DNA from: Bradyrhizobium symbiodeficiens | GTDB taxonomy: Bacteria; Pseudomonadota; Alphaproteobacteria; Rhizobiales; Xanthobacteraceae | Assembly (NCBI RefSeq): GCF_002266465.3 | Contig: NZ_CP029427.2 | Coordinates: 3,164,501 to 3,228,500, forward strand | Reading direction: 5' to 3' | Length of the DNA: 64,000 bases | In this document: positions 55,408 through 63,805 of the stretch, piece by piece | Layout of the letters: each line of letters starts with the position of its first letter | Numbering within the stretch: position 1 is the stretch's first letter | Translations under genes and position numbers: made by a program | The notes under the pieces: model-generated | What the model was told of the DNA's origin: nothing | Databases searched by the model: none | What the model saw: only the letters and a program-made list of their open reading frames with translations

Positions 55408-56295
55408 ATGGCCACGATCGCATTCATCGGTCTCGGCAACATGGGCGGCCCGATGGCCGCCAATCTGGTCAAGGCGGGCCACAAGGTGGTGGCGTTCGAT
55501 CTCGTCGAAGCCTCGCGCAATCAGGCCAAGGCCGATGGTGCCGGCATCGCCGACAGCGCCGCGGGCGCGGTGAAGGGCGCCGATGTCGTCGTCACCATGC
55601 TTCCCGCAGGCAAGCATGTGCTCGGCGTCTGGAGCGACATCCTTCCCGCGATGACCAAGGGCGCGCTGATCATCGACAGTTCCACCATCGACGTGGAGAG
55701 CGCGAGGGCCGCGCATGCGCTCGCCGCCAAGCACGGCGTGCTCTCGGTCGACGCGCCGGTCTCCGGCGGCACCGGCGGCGCCAAGGGCGCGACGCTCACC
55801 TTCATGTGCGGCGGCGAGGAGAAGGCATTCGCGGCGGCCAAGCCGGTGCTGGAGAACATGGGCAAGAAGATCGTGCATTGCGGCGGCGCCGGCGCGGGGC
55901 AGGCGGCCAAGATCTGCAACAACATGATCCTCGGCATCTCCATGATCGCGGTGAGCGAGGCGTTTGCACTGGCTGAGAAGCTCGGGCTCTCGCATCAGGC
56001 ACTGTTCGACGTCGCCTCGACCTCGTCGGGCCAGTGCTGGTCGCTGACGACCTATTGCCCGGTGCCGGGCCCGGTGCCGACTTCGCCCGCCAACAACGAC
56101 TACAAGCCGGGTTTTGCTTCCGCGCTGATGGTGAAGGATCTGACGCTGGCGCAGGACGCCGCCAAGGCCGCGGGCGCGGCGACCCCGCTCGGCAAGCATG
56201 CGCAGGAGATCTATCAGTCTTTCGACGCAGCCGGCCAAGGCGGGGTGGATTTTTCCGGAATTATCAAGCACGTTCGCAACCTCGCTGGGCAATAG
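55408..56295 (+). CDS. mmsB: 3-Hydroxyisobutyrate dehydrogenase
   Basis: NAD-dependent beta-hydroxyacid dehydrogenase of 295 aa. The N-terminal GLGNMGGPMAANLVKAGH binds NAD, DAPVSGGTGGA is the substrate-binding signature, and Lys in GAGQAAKICNNM is the catalytic residue. It makes methylmalonate semialdehyde for MmsA. GGAGG precedes the ATG. A hairpin repeat follows the gene. Confidence 0.95.
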   Translation: MATIAFIGLGNMGGPMAANLVKAGHKVVAFDLVEASRNQAKADGAGIADSAAGAVKGADVVVTMLPAGKHVLGVWSDILPAMTKGALIIDSSTIDVESARAAHALAAKHGVLSVDAPVSGGTGGAKGATLTFMCGGEEKAFAAAKPVLENMGKKIVHCGGAGAGQAAKICNNMILGISMIAVSEAFALAEKLGLSHQALFDVASTSSGQCWSLTTYCPVPGPVPTSPANNDYKPGFASALMVKDLTLAQDAAKAAGAATPLGKHAQEIYQSFDAAGQGGVDFSGIIKHVRNLAGQ

Positions 56296-56304
56296 CGAGG
56301 CTTC

Positions 56305-56339
56305 GTAGCCCGGATTGCGCTTCGCTCCATCCGGGCTAC
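56305..56339. repeat. Hairpin repeat after mmsB
   Basis: Perfect 11-bp arms GTAGCCCGGAT and ATCCGGGCTAC with a 13-nt loop, starting 9 nt after the mmsB stop. It lacks a T-run. It has the form of a dispersed extragenic repeat and may mark the end of the valine operon proper. Confidence 0.75.
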
Positions 56340-56369
56340 GCTCGAACATCAATTCGACGGGCCCGGAAC

Positions 56370-58085
56370 ATGACGACATTTCAGGACGCGCGCGCGTTTC
56401 TGCTCAAGCACCGCACGGATTACGAGGCCGCGGTCAAAGGATTCCGCTGGCCGGATCCGGTTCCCTTCAACTGGGCGCTCGACTGGTTCGACGAGCTGGC
56501 GAAGGACGCCGAAGCCAAGGACCGGCCGGCACTCTGGATTGTCGACGCCGCGCAGGATCGCCAGACCAAACTGTCCTTTGCGGCGCTCTCGAAGCGCTCG
56601 AACCAGGTGGCGAATTTCCTTCGCACGCAGGGCCTTAAGCGCGGCGATCATCTCCTGCTGCTGCTCGGCAATGTGGTTCCGCTATGGGAGACGATGCTGG
56701 CGGCGATGAAGCTCGGCGTCGTCGTGATTCCCGCGACCACGCTGCTCACTGCCGATGAGCTGCGCGACCGGCTTGATCGCGGCAAGGCGAAGGCCGTGGT
56801 GGCGGCCGAGGACCAGGTCGCGAAATTTGCAAGCCTCGGTGCGGAGAATATCGTCCGCATCGTGGTCGGCGCGGCCCATGACGGATGGCTCTCCTACGAT
56901 GAGGCCGCAAAGGCCTCCGAGAGTTTTACCGCCGATGGCCCGACCAATGCCGACGATCCGATGCTGCTCTATTTCACCTCGGGGACGACGGCAAAACCAA
57001 AACTCGTCCGGCACAGCCAGCGCAGTTATCCCGTCGGGCATCTCTCGACCATGTACTGGATCGGGTTGAAACCCGGCGACGTCCATCTCAACATCTCGTC
57101 GCCCGGCTGGGCCAAGCATGCCTGGAGCTGTTTTTTCGCACCGTGGAATGCGGGCGCCACCGTGTTCGTGGTCAACCAGCCGCGCTTCGATGCGAAGGGC
57201 CTGCTCGCCACCATCGGCCGCTGTAGCGTCACCACGCTGTGCGCGCCGCCGACCGTGTGGCGGCTGTTCATCCAGGAGAACCTGGCGTCCTTCAAGGTGG
57301 CCTTGCGCGAGGTCTGCGGCGCCGGCGAGCCGTTGAACCCTGAAGTGATCGACCAGGTACGGGCGGCCTGGGGGCTCACCATCCGCGACGGCTACGGCCA
57401 GACCGAAACCACGGCACTGGCCGGCAACTCGCCGGGCCAGAAGATCAAGATCGGCTCGATGGGCCGGCCGCTGCCGGGCTATCGCGTGCAGATCAGCGAC
57501 GCCGACGGCAACAAGGCGAGGGAAGGCGAGGTCACGCTGGTGCTCGGCACCGAGCGGCCCGCCGGCCTGATGCAGGGCTATCAAAGCGACGACGGCAAGC
57601 TCTCCGGCGCCGAAGGCGAGCTCTATCGCAGCGGCGATGTCGTGTTCGAAGATGACGAGGGCTATCTTACCTTCGTCGGCCGTTCCGACGACGTGTTCAA
57701 GTCGTCGGATTATCGCATCAGCCCGTTCGAGCTGGAGAGTGTGCTGCTGGAGCACGAACTGGTTGCGGAAGCCGCGGTGGTGCCGAGCCCGGATCCGATC
57801 CGGCTCGCGATCCCCAAGGCGTTCGTGCTGCTGACCTCGGGCGCGGAGCGGACGCCGGAGACCGCGCTGTCGATTTTCCAGCATCTGCATGCGCGGCTTG
57901 CGCCGTTCAAGCGCATCCGCCGCCTTGAGATCGTCACCGAGCTGCCGAAGACGATCTCAGGAAAGATCCGGCGCGTTCAGTTGCGGCGGCTCGAGCGCGA
58001 CGGCGACCGCGAGGATCCCCTGCGCGGCCGCGAATTCCGGGAAGAGGATTTTCCCGAACTGCCGAAAACACGGAGTGAGACCTAA
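56370..58085 (+). CDS. Acyl-CoA synthetase (medium-chain/MACS type)
   Basis: AMP-forming acid-CoA ligase of 571 aa. The P-loop LLYFTSGTTAKPKLVRHS (about 205-222), the SSPGWAKHAWSCFFAPWNAG segment typical of medium-chain ligases, YGQTETT, and the C-terminal catalytic Lys region (PKTISGKIRRVQLR) are present. The ATG at 56370 is the first plausible start; the longer open frame upstream overlaps mmsB. It activates a carboxylic acid; it is joined to the MaoC gene without a gap. Confidence 0.92.
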   Translation: MTTFQDARAFLLKHRTDYEAAVKGFRWPDPVPFNWALDWFDELAKDAEAKDRPALWIVDAAQDRQTKLSFAALSKRSNQVANFLRTQGLKRGDHLLLLLGNVVPLWETMLAAMKLGVVVIPATTLLTADELRDRLDRGKAKAVVAAEDQVAKFASLGAENIVRIVVGAAHDGWLSYDEAAKASESFTADGPTNADDPMLLYFTSGTTAKPKLVRHSQRSYPVGHLSTMYWIGLKPGDVHLNISSPGWAKHAWSCFFAPWNAGATVFVVNQPRFDAKGLLATIGRCSVTTLCAPPTVWRLFIQENLASFKVALREVCGAGEPLNPEVIDQVRAAWGLTIRDGYGQTETTALAGNSPGQKIKIGSMGRPLPGYRVQISDADGNKAREGEVTLVLGTERPAGLMQGYQSDDGKLSGAEGELYRSGDVVFEDDEGYLTFVGRSDDVFKSSDYRISPFELESVLLEHELVAEAAVVPSPDPIRLAIPKAFVLLTSGAERTPETALSIFQHLHARLAPFKRIRRLEIVTELPKTISGKIRRVQLRRLERDGDREDPLRGREFREEDFPELPKTRSET

Positions 58086-58562
58086 GTGAACGAAATCTGG
58101 AAGAAGCCGCCGATCACGCTTCAGGCCTATCAGGCCATGGTCGGCAAGGAGATCGGCGTGTCGTCGTGGCACCTGATGGATCAGCCCCGCATCGACACCT
58201 ATGCCGACGTGACCGAGGATCACCAGTTCATCCACGTCGATCCCGAGAGGGCGAAGGAGACGGCGTTCGGCACCACCATCGCGCACGGTTTCCTGACGAT
58301 GTCGATGCTGTCGGTGATGTCCTACGAAGTGATGCCGGCGATTGCGGGTACCACGATGGGCGTCAATTACGGCTTCGACAAGCTGCGCTTCGTCTCGCCG
58401 GTCCGCTCGGGCAAGCGCGTCCGCGGCCGTTTCGTGCTGGCCGAAGCCAAGCTGCGCAAGCCGAACGAGTTGCAGTCCCGCACCAACGTCACGGTGGAGA
58501 TCGAAGGCGAGGACAAGCCGGCGCTTGTTGCGGATTGGCTCGGGTTGATCTATTTCGCCTGA
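58086..58562 (+). CDS. MaoC-family (R)-enoyl-CoA hydratase
   Basis: Hotdog hydratase of 158 aa. The catalytic Asp and His are in the MaoC motif around YADVTEDHQFIHVDPERAKE, followed by FGTTIAHGFLTMSML. It starts with GTG directly after the synthetase TAA. With the synthetase and the MFE-like SDR it could hydrate and then oxidise an enoyl-CoA. Confidence 0.92.
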   Translation: MNEIWKKPPITLQAYQAMVGKEIGVSSWHLMDQPRIDTYADVTEDHQFIHVDPERAKETAFGTTIAHGFLTMSMLSVMSYEVMPAIAGTTMGVNYGFDKLRFVSPVRSGKRVRGRFVLAEAKLRKPNELQSRTNVTVEIEGEDKPALVADWLGLIYFA

Positions 58563-58570
58563 TACCGCCT

Positions 58571-58653
58571 GTCGTTGCCGGGCTTGACCCGGCAACCCAT
58601 CGCTGCTCAAAAGCAGTCGATTGATGGATGGCCGGGTCAAGCCCGGCCACGAC
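58571..58653. repeat. Extragenic inverted repeat, 'TTGCCGGGCTTGACCC' family
   Basis: GTCGTTGCCGGGCTTGACCC at one end and its partner GGGTCAAGCCCGGCCACGAC at the other, with inner ATCGACTGC-type pairing. It fills the gap between the MaoC gene and the SDR gene and could interrupt the operon. Confidence 0.8.
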
Positions 58654-58678
58654 GAAATAGCATCCAGGAAGCACACTC

Positions 58679-59596
58679 ATGGCAATCAGGTTCGACGGAC
58701 GCGTCGCCATCGTCACCGGCGCGGGCAATGGTCTCGGCAAGGCGCATGCGCTGGGGCTGGCCAGCCGCGGCGCCAAGGTCGTCGTCAACGATTTCGGCGG
58801 CGCGCGTGACGGCACCGGCGGTTCGCTGTCGCCGGCGGAGACCGTGGTCGAGGAAATCCGCAAAGCCGGCGGCACCGCGATGGCCGACGGCGCCGACGTC
58901 TCGAATTTCGAGCAGGTCACCGCCATGGTCGAGCGCGCCACCAAGGAATGGGGCAGCGTCGATTTGATGTGCGCCAATGCCGGCATCCTGCGCGACAAGT
59001 CGTTCGGCAAGATGGAAGCGGCCGATTTCCAGAAGGTGCTCGACGTGCATCTCGTCGGCACCTTCTATTGCTGCAAGGCGGCCTGGGCCGGCATGCGCGA
59101 CCGCAATTACGGCCGCATCGTGCTGACGACGTCGTCCTCCGGCCTCTACGGCAATTTTGGCCAGGCCAATTACGGCGCGGCGAAGTCCGGCATGGTCGGC
59201 CTGATGAACGTGCTCGCGGAAGAGGGCCGCAAGAACGATATCCGCGTCAACATCATCTCGCCGACGGCGGCGACCCGCATGACGGAAGAGCTGCTGCCGC
59301 CGCAGGCGCTGCAACTGATGAAGCCGAACGCGATCACGCCCGCGGTCGAGTACATGCTGAGCGAGGATGCGCCGACCCGCACCATCATGGGCGCCGGCGC
59401 CGGGTCCTTCGCCGTGATCAAGATCCTGGAGAGCGAAGGCATCAACCTGCCGGAATCCGAATGGACGCCGGATGCGGTCGCCGCGCATTTCGCCGAGATC
59501 AGCGACATGTCCAACGCCAAGGCATTGCAGGGCGCGTTCGAGCAGACGCAGAAATACGTGGCCCAGGCCGCGGCGAGGGCGGGGATCAAGCTCTGA
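58679..59596 (+). CDS. MFE-2-like 3-hydroxyacyl-CoA dehydrogenase (SDR)
   Basis: SDR of 305 aa with TGAGNGLGKAHAL (about 14-26), NDFGGARDGTGGS and YGAAKSGMVGL (YxxxK at about 164-168). The insertion FGGARDGTGGSLSPAE after the second strand is typical of the peroxisomal multifunctional enzyme type 2 branch rather than FabG. It probably oxidises (R)-3-hydroxyacyl-CoA made by the MaoC hydratase. Its TGA overlaps the start of the flavoprotein gene. Confidence 0.9.
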   Translation: MAIRFDGRVAIVTGAGNGLGKAHALGLASRGAKVVVNDFGGARDGTGGSLSPAETVVEEIRKAGGTAMADGADVSNFEQVTAMVERATKEWGSVDLMCANAGILRDKSFGKMEAADFQKVLDVHLVGTFYCCKAAWAGMRDRNYGRIVLTTSSSGLYGNFGQANYGAAKSGMVGLMNVLAEEGRKNDIRVNIISPTAATRMTEELLPPQALQLMKPNAITPAVEYMLSEDAPTRTIMGAGAGSFAVIKILESEGINLPESEWTPDAVAAHFAEISDMSNAKALQGAFEQTQKYVAQAAARAGIKL

Positions 59597-60813
59597 CTGA
59601 CGTTGCCGTCATCGGTGCCGGTCCCGCCGGGCTGATGGCGGCGGAGGTGCTGGCGCAGGGCGGTGCCCGCGTTACCGTCTATGACGCGATGCCGTCGGCC
59701 GGCCGCAAATTCCTGATGGCGGGCCGGGGCGGGCTCAATCTCACCCACAGCGAGCAGCTCGCCCAATTCATGGCGCGCTATCGCGAGGCGGCGCCCAAGC
59801 TGCAGGCGGCGATCGAGGCGTTTTCGCCCGACGCGCTGCGCGCGTGGAGCGAAGCGTTGGGTGAGCCGACCTTCGTCGGCACCAGCGGGCGGGTGTTTCC
59901 AAAAGCGTTCAAGGCTTCGCCCCTGCTGCGCGCCTGGCTGCGGCGGCTCGATGCGAGCGGCGTGCGGTTTGCATTTCGCCATCGCTGGACCGGGTGGGAC
60001 GGTGAGGGACGGCTGCTGTTTCGAACGCCTGAAGGCGTGGCGCCCGTTGTTGCCAATGCGACCGTGCTGGCGCTTGGCGGTGCAAGCTGGCCGCGGCTCG
60101 GATCGGATGGCGGCTGGGCCGACATCCTTGCCGCGAAGGGGGCGACCATCTCAAAGCTTCGGCCGGCCAATTCCGGCTTTACGGTCGCGTGGTCCGACGT
60201 GTTCCGCGACCGCTTCGAAGGCCAGCCGCTCAAGGGCGTTGCGCTGACGATCGGCGCGCACACGGTGCGGGGCGAAGCCATGATCACCCGCAGCGGCATC
60301 GAAGGCGGCGCGATCTACGCGCTGTCGGCGGAGCTGCGCGAGGCAGTGCTGGGTCTTGGGCAGGCGCGGCTTGCGATCGCACTCCGGCCCGACCTCGACG
60401 CCGCCGCTCTGACCGCGCGGCTATCGGGCACGCGCGGCAAGCAATCGCTCGCGAACTTCCTGCGCAAGGCGGCGCAATTGTCACCGGTTGGCATCGGCCT
60501 GATGCAGGAGGCCGCGCTTGCGTCCGGCCGGCCGCTGGCCGCGTTCTCGCCGGCGGAGCTTGCGCATCTGGTGAATGCAATCCCGGTCCAGCTCGCCGGC
60601 GTCGCGCCGATCGAGCGTGCGATCTCGACTGCGGGCGGAATTGCCTTCGACGAACTCGACGAGCACTTCATGCTGCGCAAGCTGCCCGGCGTTTTCGCCG
60701 CCGGCGAGATGCTGGACTGGGAGGCACCGACAGGTGGGTATCTGTTGCAGGCGTCGTTCGCGACGGGGGCTGCCGCGGGCAGGGGCTCGCTGGTGTGGCT
60801 CGCCAAGTCGTAG
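59593..60813 (+). CDS. HI0933/TIGR03862-type flavoprotein with apparent CTG start
   Basis: FAD-dependent oxidoreductase-like protein of about 406 aa. Flavin binding is shown by VAVIGAGPAGLMAAEVLA, and GRKFLMAGRGGLNLTHSE is the family signature; the C-terminal YLLQASFATGAAAGR closes it. The conserved N-terminus (xTDVAVIG) requires a start at CTG 59593, inside the CTGA that ends the SDR gene; the first in-frame ATG (59635) would remove the flavin motif. Function is unknown; members often lie near RNA-modification or unrelated genes. Confidence 0.8.
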   Translation: MTDVAVIGAGPAGLMAAEVLAQGGARVTVYDAMPSAGRKFLMAGRGGLNLTHSEQLAQFMARYREAAPKLQAAIEAFSPDALRAWSEALGEPTFVGTSGRVFPKAFKASPLLRAWLRRLDASGVRFAFRHRWTGWDGEGRLLFRTPEGVAPVVANATVLALGGASWPRLGSDGGWADILAAKGATISKLRPANSGFTVAWSDVFRDRFEGQPLKGVALTIGAHTVRGEAMITRSGIEGGAIYALSAELREAVLGLGQARLAIALRPDLDAAALTARLSGTRGKQSLANFLRKAAQLSPVGIGLMQEAALASGRPLAAFSPAELAHLVNAIPVQLAGVAPIERAISTAGGIAFDELDEHFMLRKLPGVFAAGEMLDWEAPTGGYLLQASFATGAAAGRGSLVWLAKS

Positions 60814-60897
60814 AGTGGGTTAGTGAAGCGTAACCCACCACGTCTGTATCTGCATCGAGAGAAGTGGTGGGTTACGCCTGCGGCTAACCCACCCTAC
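60810..60897. repeat. Extragenic inverted repeat with embedded stop codon
   Basis: GTAGAGTGGGTTAG at one end and CTAACCCACCCTAC at the other, with inner GTAACCCACCAC and GTGGTGGGTTAC. The flavoprotein's TAG (60811-60813) is the first part of the repeat. Related in layout to 24479-24566 and 50544-50634. Confidence 0.85.
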
Positions 60898-60908
60898 CAG
60901 ATCGACGC

Positions 60909-61988
60909 TTACCGCAACTTCCCCCGTGCCGCCACCGGCAGCGTGCCGATGATCTCTTCGCCTCGCACCATCACCACCTCGTCCATCATGTTGACGACGA
61001 CGCAGACGTGATTGGGCACGATGCGCACGACGTCGCCGACATTGGGCCGCGTGTTGCTGCGGGAGAGATCGAGGAAGCCGTGCTCCTCGGCGAATTTCGC
61101 GATCTTGGCTTCGGGGTGCTCGAGGATCAGGCCGTGACCGTCGAGGCCACCGGTATCCGTCGTCAGCGTCTTCGAGCCGGCATCGAGAATTCCGCGCTCG
61201 GGTGCGGCGCGGCTCACGACGGTCGAATAGATGTGCAGCGCGCAGTCGTCCCAGGAGGCCGAGCCGGCCGCGACCTGCATGCGGTCGTTGTAGATGTAGG
61301 TGCCGAAGCGGTGCTCGGTACCGCCCTTGAGCTTGCCGATATTCTTGAGGTTCGGCGTGCCGCCGGTCGAGACGATTTGTGCGTCCAGCCCGTGCGCGCG
61401 CAGGCCGGCCAGCGCCTCGTCGTAGAATTTTTGGGCGTCGCCCCAGCCGGTCTCGGTCGGGTACATCATGAAGCCGGCGAATTGCAGCCCCTTCGATGCG
61501 GTGATCTCGCGCGCCAGTGCGATGGCTTCTGCCGGCGTCTCGACGCCGGCGCGTTTGCGGCCGGTGTCGCATTCGACCACGACCGAGAGCGGACGGCCCG
61601 ACGCCGCGGCGGCCCGGGGCAGGCCGGCGACGACGGTGGAATTGTCGGCGGCCACCGTCATGTTGGCTTTGGCATTCAACGCGCCGAGCCGCGCCATCTT
61701 CTCTTCGCCAAGGAGGTTGTAGCTGATCAGGATGTCGTCGATGCCGGCATTGGCCATGATCTCGGCCTCGCCGATCTTCTGGCAGGTGATGCCCTTGGCG
61801 CCGGCCGCGAGCTGCATCTTCGCGAGCGTCGGGTTCTTGTGTGTCTTGATGTGGGGACGGTTGGCGATGCCGGCGTCGTCGCAGGCTTTCTGGATTCGCG
61901 CGATGTTGCGCTCGACCTTGTCCATGTCGATGACGGCGCAGGGCGTGCCGTATTCGCGGGCGATCTTGGCGGCGAGGGTGGTTGTCAT
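60909..61988 (-). CDS. DSD1-family PLP enzyme (D-threonine aldolase / D-serine dehydratase-like)
   Basis: Fold-type III PLP enzyme of 359 aa. The PLP Lys is in NRPHIKTHKNP (about 45-55). The C-terminal metal-binding PNHVC motif (His and Cys two apart) is typical of D-threonine aldolase and eukaryotic-type D-serine dehydratase. It would act on a D-3-hydroxy amino acid; aldolase and dehydratase activities cannot be separated by eye. It starts 3 nt after the ABC-F stop. Confidence 0.9.
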   Translation of the reverse strand: MTTTLAAKIAREYGTPCAVIDMDKVERNIARIQKACDDAGIANRPHIKTHKNPTLAKMQLAAGAKGITCQKIGEAEIMANAGIDDILISYNLLGEEKMARLGALNAKANMTVAADNSTVVAGLPRAAAASGRPLSVVVECDTGRKRAGVETPAEAIALAREITASKGLQFAGFMMYPTETGWGDAQKFYDEALAGLRAHGLDAQIVSTGGTPNLKNIGKLKGGTEHRFGTYIYNDRMQVAAGSASWDDCALHIYSTVVSRAAPERGILDAGSKTLTTDTGGLDGHGLILEHPEAKIAKFAEEHGFLDLSRSNTRPNVGDVVRIVPNHVCVVVNMMDEVVMVRGEEIIGTLPVAARGKLR

Positions 61989-61991
61989 GGG

Positions 61992-63803
61992 TCAGGCCTG
62001 TTCGATTTCTTCGCGAAGCATTTCAAGTTCGAGCCAGCGCTCTTCGGCGGCGGACAATTCCTCATGCGCCTTGGCGATAGCGGCGGAGGTATCGTCGAAT
62101 TTCTTGCGATCCTTGGTATAAAGTTTGGGATCGTCGAGCACCCGCTGCAGCTTGGCAATATCGGCTTGCAGCGTTTCCATCCTCTTCGGCAGTGTCTCCA
62201 GCGCATGCTTCTCGTTGAAGCTCAGCTTGCGCTTCGAGGCGGGTGCGGGGGCTGCGGCGCGCTGGTCCTTCTTGTCCGCGGCCGCTTGCGCCTTCGGCGC
62301 CTCGCGCTTGAGGTCGGCGCCGCGCTGGATCAGCATGTCGCTGTAGCCGCCGGCATATTCGACCCATTTGCCGTTGCCTTCGGGCGCGATCACGGAGGTG
62401 ACGACGCGGTCGAGAAAGTCGCGGTCATGGCTGATCAGGATGACCGTGCCTTCGTAATCGCCGAGCATGTCCTCGAGCACGTCGAGCGTTTCGAGATCGA
62501 GGTCGTTGGTCGGCTCGTCCAGCACCAGCAGATTCGACGGCTTGGCCAGCGCGCGCGCCAGCATCAGCCGGCCGCGCTCGCCGCCCGAGAGCACCTCCAC
62601 CGGCGTGCCGCGCTGCTCCTGCGCAAACAAGAAGTCCTTCATGTAACCGACGACATGCTTGGGCTTGCCGCCGACCATGATCTGGTCACCACGGCCACCG
62701 GTCAGCGCTTCCGCCAGCGTCGATTTGGGATCGAGGCTTTCGCGGTGCTGATCCAGCGTCGCGACCTCCAGATTGGCGCCGAGGCGGATCGTGCCGGAAT
62801 CCGGTTGCATGGCGCCGGTGAGCAAATTGACCAGCGTGGTCTTGCCGGCGCCGTTCGGGCCGATGATGCCGAGCCGGTCGCCGCGCTGGATGCGGGTGGA
62901 GAAATTGTCGACGATGATGCGGTCGCCATAGGCCTTGCTGACGCCCTTTGCCTCGATCACCAGCTTGCCGGATTGCTCCGCTTCGGCCGCCGCGAGACTG
63001 GCGCTGCCGGCCGTGCCGCGATAGTTGCGCCGCTGGTCGCGCAGCGCATGCAGATTGCCGAGACGCTTGACGTTGCGCTTGCGCCGGCCGGAGACGCCGT
63101 GGCGCAGCCAGTGCTCCTCGTCGACGATCTTGCGGTCGAGCTTGTGCTGGTCGCGCTCTTCTTCCGCCAGCACCTCGTCGCGCCAGCTCTCGAACGAGGC
63201 GAAGCCGCGGTCGATCTGCTTGATTCTGCCGCGATCGAGCCAGGCGGTGGAGCGCGAGAGGTTGGTGAGGAAGCGGCGGTCATGGCTGATGATCACCAGC
63301 GCGCTGCGGCGGCTGTCCAGCTCCTGCTCCAGCCACTCGATCGTCGCGAGATCGAGGTGGTTGGTCGGCTCGTCCAGCAGCAAAATGTCGGGCGAGGGCG
63401 CCAGCACAAAGGCCAGTGCCGCGCGGCGCGCCTCGCCACCGGAGAGATTATGCGGGTTCTCCTCGCCGGTCAGCCCGAGCTGCTCCAGCAGATAGCGCGC
63501 CTGGTGCTGGTCGTCGCCGGGCGCGAGCCCGGACTCGACATAGGCCAGCGTGGTTTTGTGCTCGCCGAAGTCAGGCTCCTGCGGAAGATAGCGCACGGTT
63601 GCGCCCGGTTGCACGAAGCGTGTGCCGCCGTCGGGTTCGACGAGGCCGGCCGCGATCTTCAGCAGTGTCGATTTGCCGGAGCCGTTGCGGCCGATCAAAC
63701 AGACGCGTTCGGACGGCGCGACGTTGAGCTCGACGCCTGACAGCAGCGGCGTGCCGCCAAAGGTCAGCCTGATGTCTTTCAGTTGGATCAGCGGGGGCGC
63801 CAT
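61992..63803 (-). CDS. uup: ABC-F ATPase, Uup type
   Basis: Soluble 603-aa ATPase with two ABC domains and no membrane segment. Walker A GRNGSGKST and GPNGAGKTT, signatures LSGGEARRAALA and LSGGERGRLMLARAL, and DEPTNHLD and DEPTNDLD are all intact. A C-terminal coiled coil (about 515-603) after an Ala/Lys linker is the mark of Uup. ABC-F proteins act on ribosomes, and Uup also binds DNA structures. It lies between DUF188 and the DSD1 gene in one tight unit. Confidence 0.9.
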   Translation of the reverse strand: MAPPLIQLKDIRLTFGGTPLLSGVELNVAPSERVCLIGRNGSGKSTLLKIAAGLVEPDGGTRFVQPGATVRYLPQEPDFGEHKTTLAYVESGLAPGDDQHQARYLLEQLGLTGEENPHNLSGGEARRAALAFVLAPSPDILLLDEPTNHLDLATIEWLEQELDSRRSALVIISHDRRFLTNLSRSTAWLDRGRIKQIDRGFASFESWRDEVLAEEERDQHKLDRKIVDEEHWLRHGVSGRRKRNVKRLGNLHALRDQRRNYRGTAGSASLAAAEAEQSGKLVIEAKGVSKAYGDRIIVDNFSTRIQRGDRLGIIGPNGAGKTTLVNLLTGAMQPDSGTIRLGANLEVATLDQHRESLDPKSTLAEALTGGRGDQIMVGGKPKHVVGYMKDFLFAQEQRGTPVEVLSGGERGRLMLARALAKPSNLLVLDEPTNDLDLETLDVLEDMLGDYEGTVILISHDRDFLDRVVTSVIAPEGNGKWVEYAGGYSDMLIQRGADLKREAPKAQAAADKKDQRAAAPAPASKRKLSFNEKHALETLPKRMETLQADIAKLQRVLDDPKLYTKDRKKFDDTSAAIAKAHEELSAAEERWLELEMLREEIEQA

Positions 63804-63805
63804 GA

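Noticed and set aside
56034..56369. N-terminal extension of the acyl-CoA synthetase
   Set aside because: It overlaps mmsB and the hairpin repeat and has no family resemblance; ATG 56370 starts the conserved protein.
61008..63740. 910-codon open frame on the plus strand
   Set aside because: Antisense to the DSD1 and ABC-F genes, whose motifs are intact; the plus-strand product is low-complexity with no domain.
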